Assembly: GCF_041956535.1 (NCBI RefSeq)
Contig: NW_027192211.1
Location: 495,995 to 559,994 of the forward strand
DNA length: 64,000 nucleotides
Origin: Calcarisporiella thermophila CBS 279.70
Lineage: Eukaryota; Calcarisporiellomycota
Reading direction: 5' to 3'
Positions 11,494-21,963 of the stretch are shown here, piece by piece. The notes under the pieces were generated by a model. It saw nothing but the letters and a program-made list of their open reading frames with translations, was not told the origin of the DNA and ran no database searches. A program made the translations under genes and the position numbers. Position 1 is the first letter of the stretch. Each line of letters starts with the position of its first letter.

Positions 11494-12250
11494 ATGGATG
11501 AAGACGAGAGTGACGATGAGAACATCTATGAAGTCGAGAAAATCCTCAGGCATAAAATAAGAAAAGTAGCCATTTCTTCATTTCAACCCCAAAATCAGCA
11601 CTAGAGCAGCCCGACTAACTGGACTGTATTCCACCTAGGGCGTTACGTATTATTATCTTAAATGGAACGGCTATCCAGACTCAGAAAACACATGGGAGGC
11701 TGCCTCTAACGTGTAAGTTGTTCGTTGTTCTTTTATCACGCCACTTCTGTATCGAGCCTGTTCTCTTTAGAGAAGCAACTGCACGAACCCTCGTTGAGCG
11801 ATACTGGAAAGAGTGGGAGCAAAAAAAAGCTGATCCATCCCAAACACCGACGGTGTCTGAGGGCAAGTCTCGCACCGAATGGGCTCCCAAATGGGTCATA
11901 CCGAGCCCGCCATGGAGCAAGCACAACTGGGAGGACTCCGTACTCAGCGTGGACACGGTTGTTAAGGATCAAACGGGAGCCTTGATGGTGTATTTAAAAT
12001 GGTAGGGGTCTGCCTTGACGAGCCGGACTTCCCCATCTTAAAGCCTGCCTCACCATGTAAACTTAGGAAATGCGGATTGAAGACGGTGCATAGTTCCGAC
12101 GAAGTTAAAAAACGATGCCCACAAAAGGTCGGTTGTCCTTATAAACTTGGGGGGATGGAGAGGGTCTTATTTCGCTCTGGTACTCACAGCAACGTTTTTT
12201 TTTTTCAGCTGCTAGATTACTATGAATCCATAATACGGACCTTCCCCTAG
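11494..12250 (+). CDS. HP1/Swi6-like chromodomain and chromoshadow-domain protein
   Basis: Five exons: 11494-11565, 11639-11712, 11771-12001, 12067-12127, 12209-12250 (159 residues). The N-terminal chromodomain reads ENIYEVEKILRHKI, then YYYLKWNGYPDSENTWE, with the aromatic cage (Tyr in ENIYEVE, Trp and Tyr in LKWNGY) for methylated H3K9. A hinge of about 40 residues leads to a chromoshadow domain starting WEDSVLSVDTVVKD, with VYLKW, CPQK and LLDYYES, which dimerises and binds PxVxL-type partners. HP1 proteins compact heterochromatin. The ATG chosen is the only one in frame after the stop at 11356, but the sequence before it (KREVVEM) looks like HP1 acidic-leader sequence, so an upstream exon is possible. 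The 12128 intron uses a gtcggt donor. Confidence 0.9.
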
Positions 12251-12781
12251 GCCTTTCGCATTCTCCTACGCGCTTGTACAAAGAGTTCGGCGTCCAATTA
12301 TCATTCTGCATAGATCAGATCTCTCCCACATCCACCTGTAATTTAGACGGGCGAGATTTTATGATTTTCTTCCTATTGAAGCCCATTTTTGCCTCTCTAT
12401 TGTGTGGTTGAAGCGCATGTTTGGCTGCGAAATGCACCGAAAATTTTTGTACCTAATACGCATAGTATGTAGAGGAAGGGCGATGGAGGGTTAGAGAGCT
12501 CTTTCGATTGCTCGCGTAAAAATGAATAGATTCCTGATAGAGATTCGAAGGAAAAGAAAGCTGTTTATATCGCAAAGGTTCGGAGTGCACACTTCCTAGC
12601 TATATGTGGTGGCCTCTTTCGCAGAGAAGGGGGATTGTATTATATGCATTTCATACAAAAGGGCAAAGAGGAAAAAAAAAAAGAAATCAGCAAACAGAAC
12701 ATTAATTCATATAGAAAAGAACAATGAGATCGGCTACTAGCAAGGGAAAAATAAGAAACTAAGAAGAACACAGCAGCGTCT
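12251..12781. other. convergent intergenic region
   Basis: AT-rich DNA between the HP1 3' end and the GNAT 3' end, with A-rich runs near 12670. No gene seen. Confidence 0.5.
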
Positions 12782-13723
12782 TTATTTTTTCTGCTCTCTC
12801 GCCCATTTCTCCACGTCTAGGTTCCACACCCGCTCCACCCCGAATAGGCCCACCTTGCGCTCTCCCGTGGGGCGGAAGCCGTTCTTCCGCAAGAAGCCTT
12901 CGGCCCGCGGCATGAACTCCCGCGTCCTGGCCGTGACCTCTCTGACCTTGTGCTGGGCCGCCCATGCCAGCACTCGCGCCAGCATGGCCGACCCCAGCCC
13001 AAAGCGCTGGCAAGCGTGCTTGACGGCCATGCGCCGAATTTCTGCGGTTTCGGAATCGGGCGAGGGATGGTGTAGGGCAATGACGCCCACGGGAGTGGCA
13101 TCCACGGTGCAGACCCAGAGGTGGGAGGCGGTGGAGGGATGCTTGAGGATCTTGAGCGGCTCGTCGTTCTCGCTACTCCCGAAAAGCGGGTTTTTCTCGT
13201 CGTCCTTCTCGGGTTGCTCCTCGGCCGCATCCTCGTCCTCGCCATCGGCCTTCTTCTCCGGCTCCGGCTCCCCAAAGTACACCTGCTCCACCCGGGAGAG
13301 ATCGCCCTTCAATCCCTCCTCGACCATCGGCTCCACCACGCGTTTGTCCACCCACCAAAAGATAATGGCGCCGCCAAAGGCAATCTCGGCTATCGTGATC
13401 AACACGGCGAGACTGATGGCCCACCTCTGCCCGAACTGGGATGCAAATCGCCACCCCCAAGTCTGGAGCACCGCGTAGAGGGCTACTCCGAAGGAGATTA
13501 TGAGGGGATGACGGATGCGATGCTTGACGCCGGCGGGGACTCCATCGAAGAGGGTGGAGTAGAAGAGATACTGCACATACTTTTGGTCTGGGGGGATGTA
13601 GGTGCGCACTCGGACATCGGCGAGGGCCGAGGGGGAGGAGGCGGAGGCGGATGCTTGGGTGGAGGCGGGGATGGGATGCGAGGAAATGGATGCAGGGCCG
13701 ACCTGCACCTCATCCGACGACAT
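12782..13723 (-). CDS. membrane-anchored GNAT-family N-acetyltransferase
   Basis: A single exon, 313 residues. An Ala/Ser-rich N-terminus is followed by a hydrophobic pair at about residues 72-90 and 97-122, an acidic Glu-rich linker (about 150-180) and a C-terminal GNAT domain. RRMAVKHACQRFGLGSAML is motif A, with the acetyl-CoA pyrophosphate-binding pattern QRFGLGSA; AEGFLRKNGF is motif B. The arrangement of membrane hairpin plus GNAT recalls NAT8-like and other ER acetyltransferases, but the acceptor is unknown. The gene has much higher GC content than most of the window and shares a 1.3-kb divergent upstream region with the Zn2Cys6 regulator. Long frames on the other strand (for example 13121-13912) are shadows of its GC-rich codons. 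Confidence 0.85.
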   Translation of the reverse strand: MSSDEVQVGPASISSHPIPASTQASASASSPSALADVRVRTYIPPDQKYVQYLFYSTLFDGVPAGVKHRIRHPLIISFGVALYAVLQTWGWRFASQFGQRWAISLAVLITIAEIAFGGAIIFWWVDKRVVEPMVEEGLKGDLSRVEQVYFGEPEPEKKADGEDEDAAEEQPEKDDEKNPLFGSSENDEPLKILKHPSTASHLWVCTVDATPVGVIALHHPSPDSETAEIRRMAVKHACQRFGLGSAMLARVLAWAAQHKVREVTARTREFMPRAEGFLRKNGFRPTGERKVGLFGVERVWNLDVEKWAREQKK

Positions 13724-14999
13724 TGTTTATCTAGCGAGCGCAGCGAATATGATTTGCGAGGATGCGATTGCGGCTTTGCGCGATGGGCAGCGAGCAATGG
13801 GCGAAGGTGCAAAGGATTCGCCGGGCTTGTTGTGGTTGTGGTTGTGGTTGCGGTTAGAAGGACGCGCGCCACCTTAATAGCCCGCAGTGAAGGGAGGGGA
13901 CTGGGGATTTGACGAAGGGGTGCTCGTCCTCCAATCGCGGATTTTTGACCCACCATGCAGGCTCTCTGCGAATCATCGCGTATCCTGCGCGTGCCCAATG
14001 ACGACCGAGAGCGTTCGGTGCCTCTTGGCCCTTGGCTCCTCGCCTCGCCACTGAAGCGCATTGGTTGGAATGCGCGGCACCGCTCAGCCGCTTCCGCTGC
14101 GGGAAGAGCGGCCCACTGGTGACCGCATCGCTCGACTAAGGCGCTGTGCTCCGCAGCACTCCGACGAAATGGGCCGCGAATCCTCGCAACTCCGAAAGGG
14201 GCCTCTCCCAATCATTAGGCCAAGGGCCCTTAGAGCTTGGATAGGTTTCGTTCGAGCCTAACCCCAATAGCGCTCGAGTCTCGGTACACATCCCAGTGAT
14301 TGCAGCCTGATTCCGACCCTGGCCTCGACACTCGGCCTTAGGCTAGCATCGGCTTCCCACCGTGCGCATGCTTGGGCCGCGAGCTAGAGGCCAAGGGCCA
14401 TTCTTTATTGTGGGTAGAGCCGCCGCGCCAAAGAGAAGGGAGAAGTCGTGGTTAATCAGCGTCGAGGGACATAGCGTCATGGATTTTCCGTGGAAGCGGC
14501 CAGCGTCGAAAAGCCGGCGGAGCCATTTACCGCGGAGAGAATCGAGGAAGGCGAGCGCGCCGGCAGAGGGCGCCTGCCGAGGCTTCTTGTGAGGAGCGTG
14601 CGGTCAAGGGTGGAAGGCGGCTCTCGCGGCCATGCTATGCGACTGGCGGCGATGGATGGAGGAAGAGGTTTGATCGAGCTGCTGCGGCGCAGGACTCTCA
14701 GGAATTTCTTGTGAAGAGGAGGGTTTGATTGGGGTTTTAGGAGATTTTTACCCCACAATAATTGCTCTGCCCCCGATCGGATTTGGCATTTCTATGAGCT
14801 TTTGTGCTCCTGCGCCCCCACAACCGTCCTTGTTCATTCGATTTTCACCTGATATTAAGCACCTAACGAAAAGAAAAATTTGGATAGAGTTAACGTTGGG
14901 TCTTCCCTCTTCAGCCTTTCTTGTCACTTGCCGCTAATCGCATTCTTACCGACATCGGCCCACAATTCTGCCACGATCAAGATTGCCATTCCCTAATCC
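13724..14999. other. GC-rich divergent intergenic region
   Basis: About 1.3 kb between the divergent starts of the GNAT gene and the Zn2Cys6 gene. It is as GC-rich as the coding parts up to about 14720, then turns AT-rich. Open frames on both strands are low-complexity and lack motifs; I take them as chance. Three copies of a 10-base motif lie within it. Confidence 0.5.
14027..14399. repeat. three dispersed copies of a GCCAAGGGCC motif
   Basis: GCCAAGGGCC occurs at 14219-14228 and 14390-14399 on the plus strand, and its reverse complement GGCCCTTGGC at 14027-14036. The second and third copies match over 11 bases (GGCCAAGGGCC). All three lie between two divergent genes, so they may be regulatory sites, but the GC-rich background raises the chance of coincidence. 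Confidence 0.4.
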
Positions 15000-17774
15000 A
15001 TGACCCACACGGCGCAAGAGGAGACTAAAATTAAACGGCTGAAGGTGGGTCGCGCTTGTCAACCCTGCAGAGCTAAGAAGATTAAATGTGATGGGGTAAG
15101 GCCCAATGAGACCATTTGTCCGCCATTAATTTGGAACATCCTCCTCACTTGTTGCTCCTCTCCACTGCACAGCTGCATCCATGCATGCAGTGCAAGGCGC
15201 GTGCTCGCCCTTGCTCTTACGGTAGTGAATCCGCTGGCGTCGATGCGACAACAAGCCCAATCGAGCAGCATAAGAGCGACCCAGCCTCGAAATCCAGAAG
15301 CGGCTCTCTGATTGATCGCCCTTCTGACCCTGATGCAATCTCGCCGGAACAGCAGCGAAAGGCTAGCGCGCCATCACTCGCCCGCCAGGAGGATTCGGTA
15401 AGGGAGAACGACGAGCCCGACATACAGGACACCGTTTTGCTGGGATCCCTGCGGCAAAATCTGGCCCGGCTCACTATTCGCGCCGGGGATGGCGATATCT
15501 ACGACGACATCATGTTGCGGAAGTTGAGAATCCACCGCCACCCCAACCCTGCCCCCCGGCCCGACGCCCCTCTTCCCAAAATCGACGTCGAATGGCCTCC
15601 GATGCACATCCTGGACCACCTCGTCAGCGTGTTTTTCGAGCGGCGTTACTTGCTGCTCCCTATTGTCCACAAAAAGGATTTTTTGAGGCGGCTGCACGAC
15701 CCTTTCAACTCGCCTTCTCCGCTGCTGCTGAGTGCGGTGCTCGCCCTCGCCTCTAAACACTGCCCCTCCATCCTGCCCGATCAACCCGCCATCGCCTTTT
15801 TCAACCAGGCCCGTCGCATGCTCGTCGATTTCCTGGACGCCCCGCGCGTAAGCACCGTGCAGGCCCTCCTGCTGATGGCGCTTTTTGAGGATCCCCAAAT
15901 CGGCCAGCGCAACCGCTCCTCGCAGAGCTGGATGTTTGTGGGGATGGCGTGCAGAATGTGCTTCGAGTGTGGCTTGCATCGCAACTTCGACTCCTCGGAT
16001 CTGTCGCCCATCGAACGTGACATCCGAAACCGAACCTTCTGGTGCTGTTTTTGGATCGAACGGATCTTTTCCATTGCGCTCGACCGGCCCATCATGATCC
16101 TGCCCCATGAGATCACCACCTCGCTCCCGGTGTACGTCTCGGAGGAGGACCCGGAAGAGCTGCTTGCCATGCAAAACCTCTACCACTTCGCTAAACTCAT
16201 AGAAATCCTTTACCACGTTTCCAATATCAAATCGGATGAGCGCGACCGTTTTGAGAAGCTCGATCTCCGGCTGCGGGATTGGCTGAACACGCTGCCGGAG
16301 CATCTGGTGTTTTCGCCGGGGGTGGGCGACCCGCTCCCCGAGGACGCCGTCCCCGCCTCTCCCGTGGTGGCCCGTAAGTTTTGTCTTTGAGGTATATTTT
16401 CATTGGCTCTTCTCACGAAATGCCCCCTGTGGATGCCCCCCCCCCCCCTTCCACGCCTCAATAGATTTTCACTTGTTCTTTCAATGGGCCTCGCTGGGCA
16501 TCAAGTTCCACGATGCCAAATTCAACAACAAGTCCAAGTTGGCCAACTGCTGTACGATGGCCAACAACATGATCAAACTGGCCGACTATCTCGCCTCCTC
16601 TAATGACCACATCATATTCACGTATGGCACTCTCACCTACTCCTCCATCAGCGCATCCTCCGTCCTGACAATGTGTCTGAAAGATCCGGCACTGGTGCCG
16701 ACCGCACGCCAATATTTAATCAAGGGGCTGCAGATCCTGAAGGCGTTGGCATTGGACCCACTGCACGTCGCCCCCCCGGAGGGCCATAAGGTGGCCGTGG
16801 CGGTAGACACATTTTTAAGATCCCTAAAGACTCTGCCGCGGAAGCGATCGAAATGTGATGAGGATGAAGGGCCGCCAGGGGAAGGAGAGGAGAGGAGAGG
16901 GGGTGAGAGAGAGCCACAGCTTAAACAGCGAAGGTTGCCCCGGAAAATACCGGATTCACCCGCGTCGACCCACGTATCGCGAGAGATGGGTATGTCGCAG
17001 AAAGAGGACCAGGCCTATTTATCCGCAGACCTGGCCACCTTAGTCACCCTGCCCATGTTCTCGTGTGACGCCTGCCATCTCCAAGGCACCCAGTGCGAAC
17101 AGCACCTAGAGCATCTTGGTAGGCTGGGCAACGATGAGCACTCGGCTGCGCTCGGGATGTGGTCGCAGGAGGAGTCGCCAGCGTCCACCTCCTCGACCTC
17201 GTTTGGCAGGGCGAGCGGGACGGGAGATAGCATCAATGGGATGGAGCTGGAGGTGGAGTTAACCGGATTAGAAAACGGCGACGAGGAATTTTCCTCGTCC
17301 ATGCTTGACTACTATGCCCGGCCGCCAAGAGAACACAGGACCTCCACCCGGGGGCGAGAGGGAGTGGAGGACGTAGAGGGGGGGGAGGGGGGGGAGGAGA
17401 AGGAGGAGGAGGAGGAGGAAATGGAGGAGAGCGAGGTGAGTATGCAATCGCTCACGAATTTCCTCAACGAGATGTCTGGGAAATACTTCGTCACAAGCGA
17501 TCAAGTGGATGAGGCAGCCGCCCACAAGGACCCCTCGCTGGAGCCGACCCTCTTCTCCGAGCAACCGGCGCCCCCGCCTCCTCCTCAGCCCCCGGCCCCT
17601 CAGCCGTCGACCAAATCCTCCGAGGCCAAGTATGGGACCCCCGATCCGCCCGAGCCTCTTCTTATCCATTCTGAAGTGATGTTGGACGAGGAGTGCGACC
17701 CGGCGCCTCTAATAACCGAGTTGAACCCGCTTGAAAATGATAAGCACGATTACAAATATTTCCTGTCTATATAA
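15000..17774 (+). CDS. fungal Zn2Cys6 transcription factor
   Basis: Three exons: 15000-15095, 15173-16373, 16465-17774 (868 residues). The first intron splits the binuclear zinc cluster; once joined it reads C-X2-C-X6-C-X5-C-X2-C-X6-C (CQPCRAKKIKC, then HPCMQC, then PC), preceded by basic residues. Residues ~190-450 fit the fungal-specific transcription factor domain (PF04082): ILDHLVSVFFERRY, LLPIVHKKDFLRRL, SWMFVGMACRMCFECGLHR, RNRTFWCCFWIER. The C-terminal third has an acidic run (EEKEEEEEEMEE) and Pro-rich stretches, which may activate transcription. Such factors usually bind CGG triplets and control metabolic genes; the targets are unknown. It is GC-rich like the neighbouring GNAT gene, which it may regulate. 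The second acceptor follows a long C-run at 16438. Confidence 0.92.
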
Positions 17775-18158
17775 GTTAACCTGTTTTTTATGTGCCATTT
17801 AGTTTACTATATCGACCCCCTTCCGTTGTATCAGCTGAGCATTTATTGTACCATATTTCCGCCGTTCGTTCCTTCCTCTTCCTCTTCCTCCTCCACTTCT
17901 TGTTCTTCTTTTTTTGATCTCATGTTTGTTAAATAATAAAATCAATGTAATCTATCTATTTGATATACTTCCATCTTATATCTTCATCTTTTCAAAGAAA
18001 GTAACAGTAGAAAATTAAAGGCAAAACTTACAATGTATTATTTTTAGTGTAAGAAAAGACAGAGTAGAAATAGAAATAGTATGCACAGGTGTAAACAAAA
18101 TTGGAATCCAACCAGTCGAAGAGGAGAGGGAGGAGCTCATGGCTCCCTCCGCCTCCCG
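17775..18158. other. convergent intergenic region
   Basis: AT-rich, with CTT/CTC-rich pyrimidine tracts near 17870-17900 and AATAAA-like signals near 17935. No gene seen. Confidence 0.5.
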
Positions 18159-20312
18159 CTATTCGTCCACGAAAGATTGTATATCCTCATCCGCGATTCG
18201 CTTTAGCAGTATCTCGGCCACCTCTCGCGGTGACTTGCCCTCGCACTCCACCACCCGTTTCTTCATGGCCTTCCACCGCACATAGTTGCGGCGTCCGTCC
18301 CACCCGCCGGGCAACTTGCTCCACACAATCTCGGAGTCGTCGCGCGCGTCAAGTCCGCGGATCTTCTCGAGCAGCTCGCGGTCATCCCGGCGAGTCCATT
18401 CGCGCGCCCGCCCGTCCACCATGTTGCGCAACTTGAGGTGATACTTTTGCCGGCACTGCTCGCGGGACCGAGTGTGGCCCATTCGCTCGCTGACCAGATT
18501 CCACATAATGTCGGAGTCGGTCAGCCTCCCTTCCTCGCTTGTTGCCATGAGTTCCTCGATGATATTTCGGAGTTGTTCTTCCTCTGCAGCCGTCCAGCGA
18601 CCTGGAGGTCAAGGGGGAAAAACGGGTCAAAACATGGCCTCTTTTGTTTATCCATCGTTTTATGGAATTAGAATGGTCCTGTACCTGATTTTTTCTTGTC
18701 CCCATCCTTAAGGTAGTTTCTCCATCGATCTTTGCATGCTTCGCCCATCCGCCCCAGATGTTCTCCTATGACTTTCCAGTTCTGACCATGCTGTGCCACC
18801 AGCCTATAAAAACAAAGCAGCCAGATCTAGTTTCCCCGCTTGTACCATAAAGAATCGTGTTCGTAATTACTCTTTCAGTTGAAGATCCTCCGCCGCCGTC
18901 CACGGACCTTTGTAGTTCTCTGGGTTAAATATCCGCTTGCAGTGATGGTAGACCGCCCTTAATGGTCTGTCCGGAAGGGGTCGTGCTGCCGAATTCAGAG
19001 GAGGGAGAGTGATTAAGAAGCCAACTTCAAGAGACTTCATCCAAAGGGTTATTTACCGGCAGCCTGCCAAAACTCCTTATTATTCCGCGTGGTTTCTTTG
19101 AAAAGCATTGCCTCCAAGCGCTCTTGTGAGATACCATTCATCTAATCAGGACGCAGGTGATGTGAACAAAGCAAGCGTAAACAACTCTTTTCTATGAAAC
19201 TCTTCTCTCACCTCCATATATCTTTGCACTGCCTCGCGTAGAAGTTGATCCTCTGTCTTGCTCCATTGGCCCTTTTTGTAGGACAAACCTGCAGAAAAGG
19301 ATGGAAATAGAGATTAAGACCCGGACTTGAAGGAAACCTAGCTTACGAAGCCGTTACCTTTCTCCGCCGCAAGTCGGTCGAGCTCTTTGTAGGAATACCA
19401 CTGCGCCTGCAGTTCATTGATGCGCGTGTCTGCTTGTAAAGCCTCCCAAATCGTATCGACGTGCTTCTGCTGGGAGGATTGTGACGAGGAGGTGGCATGT
19501 GGTTGGGCACTTGAGAAGCCCACTAATGTTGTGCCGTCCAAATTGGCGGGAATGAAGGCGATCATCTCCCTTTCGGCGTCCCCAGCCCCTGCACCAGGAG
19601 CGCTGCTCCCACCTTGCATCACGGTTTGGGATTGCGGCTGCCGTGAAGATTTCTCTATTTGGTGTTGCTGCCGGCTACCGGTTTCACCATTCACAACGGC
19701 GATTAATTGATTCAATTCATCGTCGTGCTCGTCGTCAAAAGTGGGGGCCTGTGGGGTCTCTATGATGGTGGCCTCCTCTTTACGCCGCCGCTTTTTCGAC
19801 GGTTTATCGGCGTCAACCGATGTTTGCTCCTTCTCCTCTTCAGTAGACTGGCGTTTTCGAGCCTCTTCTGCGAGCAGTCGCTGGATCGTCACGGCAGCCA
19901 GTGTGAGCTGGATATCATCACCATGACTCAAATTATTCTGGTGCGGTTGGGGTAGAGGTGGCGCTGTGATTTCGGATGCATCCATACCCTCTAATGGCTC
20001 TTCCTCCTCAATGGTGACCTGAGCATCATGTTCCCGGCCATTATCGCCAGCCTCGTTGTCTCTCTCTTTCCTATGCTTCTTCTTTCTTTTTCTCTTTTTC
20101 TCCTTTCTCTCCCTGTCCTTGTCTGGCGGAGCTTCTGCCGTTTTATCCTTGTCCTTATTTTTGTGCTTTCCGTTATTCTTATCTTTGATCCTCTCGCCAT
20201 TCTTATCCTTGTCTCTGTTTTTGCTCTTCTTTTTTTGGTGGCCCCCCGCATCGGAAGCATCGGGTACAACAGCCCCAATCGCGGGCCGATTGATGCCTAT
20301 TACACTAGACAT
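18159..20312 (-). CDS. Myb/SANT-repeat DNA-binding protein, Reb1/TTF1-like
   Basis: Six exons: 20312-19358, 19288-19212, 19141-19057, 18985-18871, 18803-18685, 18601-18159 (597 residues). The N-terminal third is highly basic (runs of KDKDK and RKEKKRKRKKK), suited to nucleolar localisation. The C-terminal half carries successive SANT repeats: KGQWSKTEDQLLREAV, YKGPWTAAEDLQLKELV with NWKVIGEHLGRMGEACKDRW, SGRWTAAEEEQLRNII, and EWTRRDDRELLEKI. This arrangement matches Reb1/Nsi1/TTF-1 factors, which bind rDNA terminators, stop RNA polymerase I and block replication forks; some also act at Pol II promoters. The ATG at 20312 has an ACC context; the frame extends upstream but only from a non-ATG codon. 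Identity as the rDNA terminator factor is inferred from domain order. Confidence 0.85.
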
Positions 20313-20826
20313 GGTTGGTAGTGTACAAAATTTCAAGGAATGATCAATGTAAAAAGTTTTGAGAATATTTCTGTTCCATTACAAAAATGGTGACGTAACA
20401 AAAGTCACAAAACGGTCACACTGATGAGGCTTATCAGGTAGTCATCGAAACCGAAAAGGTTCGCGAATTGATTGTCAAGCAAACACGCGAATACTCTTGC
20501 TTATCCTCCAGTTCGTTTGCCCCCCCCCCCCCTCCCCACTGTGTACCCTCATATTGTACCCCTCTTGTATAGAGATAGGTTCCCATCTCAGGCTTCCGCC
20601 CGCTGAGGTTTACTCCAACGGGAGAGCTATCCCCTCCAAGTACTACTAACAAAGAGTTTTTGTTTTAAAAGCAAACAAACAATTGAAATTAATCCTACAA
20701 CTTATATAGAAATCATATTGAAAAGGAGTAAAATCCGAGATAAATTTGCTAGCTGAATCCAGGGATAAAAGTGAAGTGAAAAAAAAATCTATATATTAAA
20801 ATATATATATACGTGGAGATTATTTT
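20313..20826. other. intergenic, with 13-base poly-C tract
   Basis: Between the Reb1-like start and the 3' end of the next minus-strand gene. A C13 run lies at 20520-20532 and a short TA-rich repeat near 20790-20810. No gene seen. Confidence 0.5.
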
Positions 20827-21963
20827 CTAAGGGCATAGTTTAACCTTTTTATCTACATGTGAACCGCTATCAGAGTTTGGGGCTAATATTAATGAGTATG
20901 GATCAAGTGGATTAATGTCTAATGGGTCTGTAGACAGCAGTGGAGGATTCAACCCGGTCTTTTCAAAAGTATTGACCATCCCCTGCTCAGCAGGTATTGG
21001 TGCCGCACTAGATTCGTCCGCTAAATCAGCTTCTGCAGTTTCTAATCCAGGCTTTGGTATTTCAATGTTGAACCGATTGCATATTGCCTCGATCCATAGC
21101 GCTTTTTCAACCAAATCTGGAGTCCATACATCTTATTTACAATAACTGTTAGTCACTGAGCGATCGGGTCATTTGCCTTGCTACTTACTCTGACCAAATT
21201 CTTTACGATTCAATTCCTGGCACTTCTTCTTCAATTGGTCCAAAAATTTCGAGTAGTGTTTTTCCGTGTAACTGATCGGCCCTAGATTGGAGAGTGCGCC
21301 CATAGCCTCGTCGCTCATAAAAGGAACTGTCCCGGGAGCCAGTGCTTGTAGGATGGCTAGTGTGTCGAGAGAGAGAAAGAGAGAGGGAGAGAGAGCACAT
21401 CAGTTAGATTGCCAGGGGGACATACAGAAAGAGCTGGTGGTTACCCGAGGCGGTTGCCGGACCGACTCCCTTCAGCGCGGTTAGCTCGTGAATGGCAGTC
21501 TCGATATCTGGTAGCTTTTGGTTGGAAGCCTTGGTAACAGCGATAACAGTGGCCGGCTCGTTACTTGAAACCAGCTGCATCAGCCTAGGGCGGAACTTGC
21601 CCCTCTGCTCAATAATGCAGGTAAATTGGAGTTAGCCGTAACAAATGGTATCGCGAAACCAGTCAAAATCCTCACCATCAATTTCCATTTTACGATTTTC
21701 TTCACCTCTTCAAGCGTCAGCCACCGTTCTTTGTCTACCCCTCTTTCCGTAACATAGCGAGGCAATTCATTAAAATACCAAGCATCGAGTGTGGGGAATT
21801 CCTGATCAGAAGAGGCCTCATCACTAATCTTCCGCTTGCTGCCCCGCCCGGCCCGCTTCCGCTTGGCCTTCGAACTGCACAGTGCGTTAATAGCCTTGTC
21901 GTACTGAGACAGGACCCCACGCCACACCCTAGGATCGCTTGATTTCAATAATGAAGAGGACAT
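20827..21963 (-). CDS. helix-hairpin-helix (endonuclease III-like) protein of unknown function
   Basis: Four exons: 21963-21676, 21604-21445, 21356-21189, 21131-20827 (306 residues). The middle carries a helix-hairpin-helix typical of DNA glycosylase-like folds: AIHELTALKGVGPATAS, then AILQALAPGTVPFMSDEAM. A basic stretch (SKAKRKRAGRGSKRK) near the N-terminus could be a nuclear signal. The fungal and animal proteins it resembles are uncharacterised and lack the catalytic Lys/Asp and Fe-S cluster of true glycosylases. Here too FMSDEAM occupies the place where a glycosylase would show its catalytic Asp motif, and there is no terminal Cys cluster. The C-terminal ~90 residues look disordered. A DNA-binding role is likely, catalysis doubtful. 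Confidence 0.78.
21366..21396. repeat. GA-rich simple repeat inside an intron
   Basis: A near-perfect (GA)n purine tract of about 30 bases lies within the 21357-21444 intron of the helix-hairpin-helix gene. On the coding strand it is a (TC)n pyrimidine run just before the acceptor, where it may act as the polypyrimidine tract. Confidence 0.6.

Noticed and set aside
13121-13912. Plus-strand ORF of 263 codons opposite the GNAT gene
   Set aside because: Low-complexity Gly/Leu/Val-rich translation that mirrors GC-rich antisense codons; the minus-strand GNAT domain explains the sequence.
13498-14211. Minus-strand ORF of 237 codons reaching into the GC-rich promoter
   Set aside because: Pro/Arg/Ser-rich translation without motifs, partly a shifted frame of the GNAT gene.
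15374-16303. Minus-strand ORF of 309 codons opposite the Zn2Cys6 gene
   Set aside because: Antisense shadow of GC-rich coding sequence; the plus strand carries the fungal transcription factor domain.
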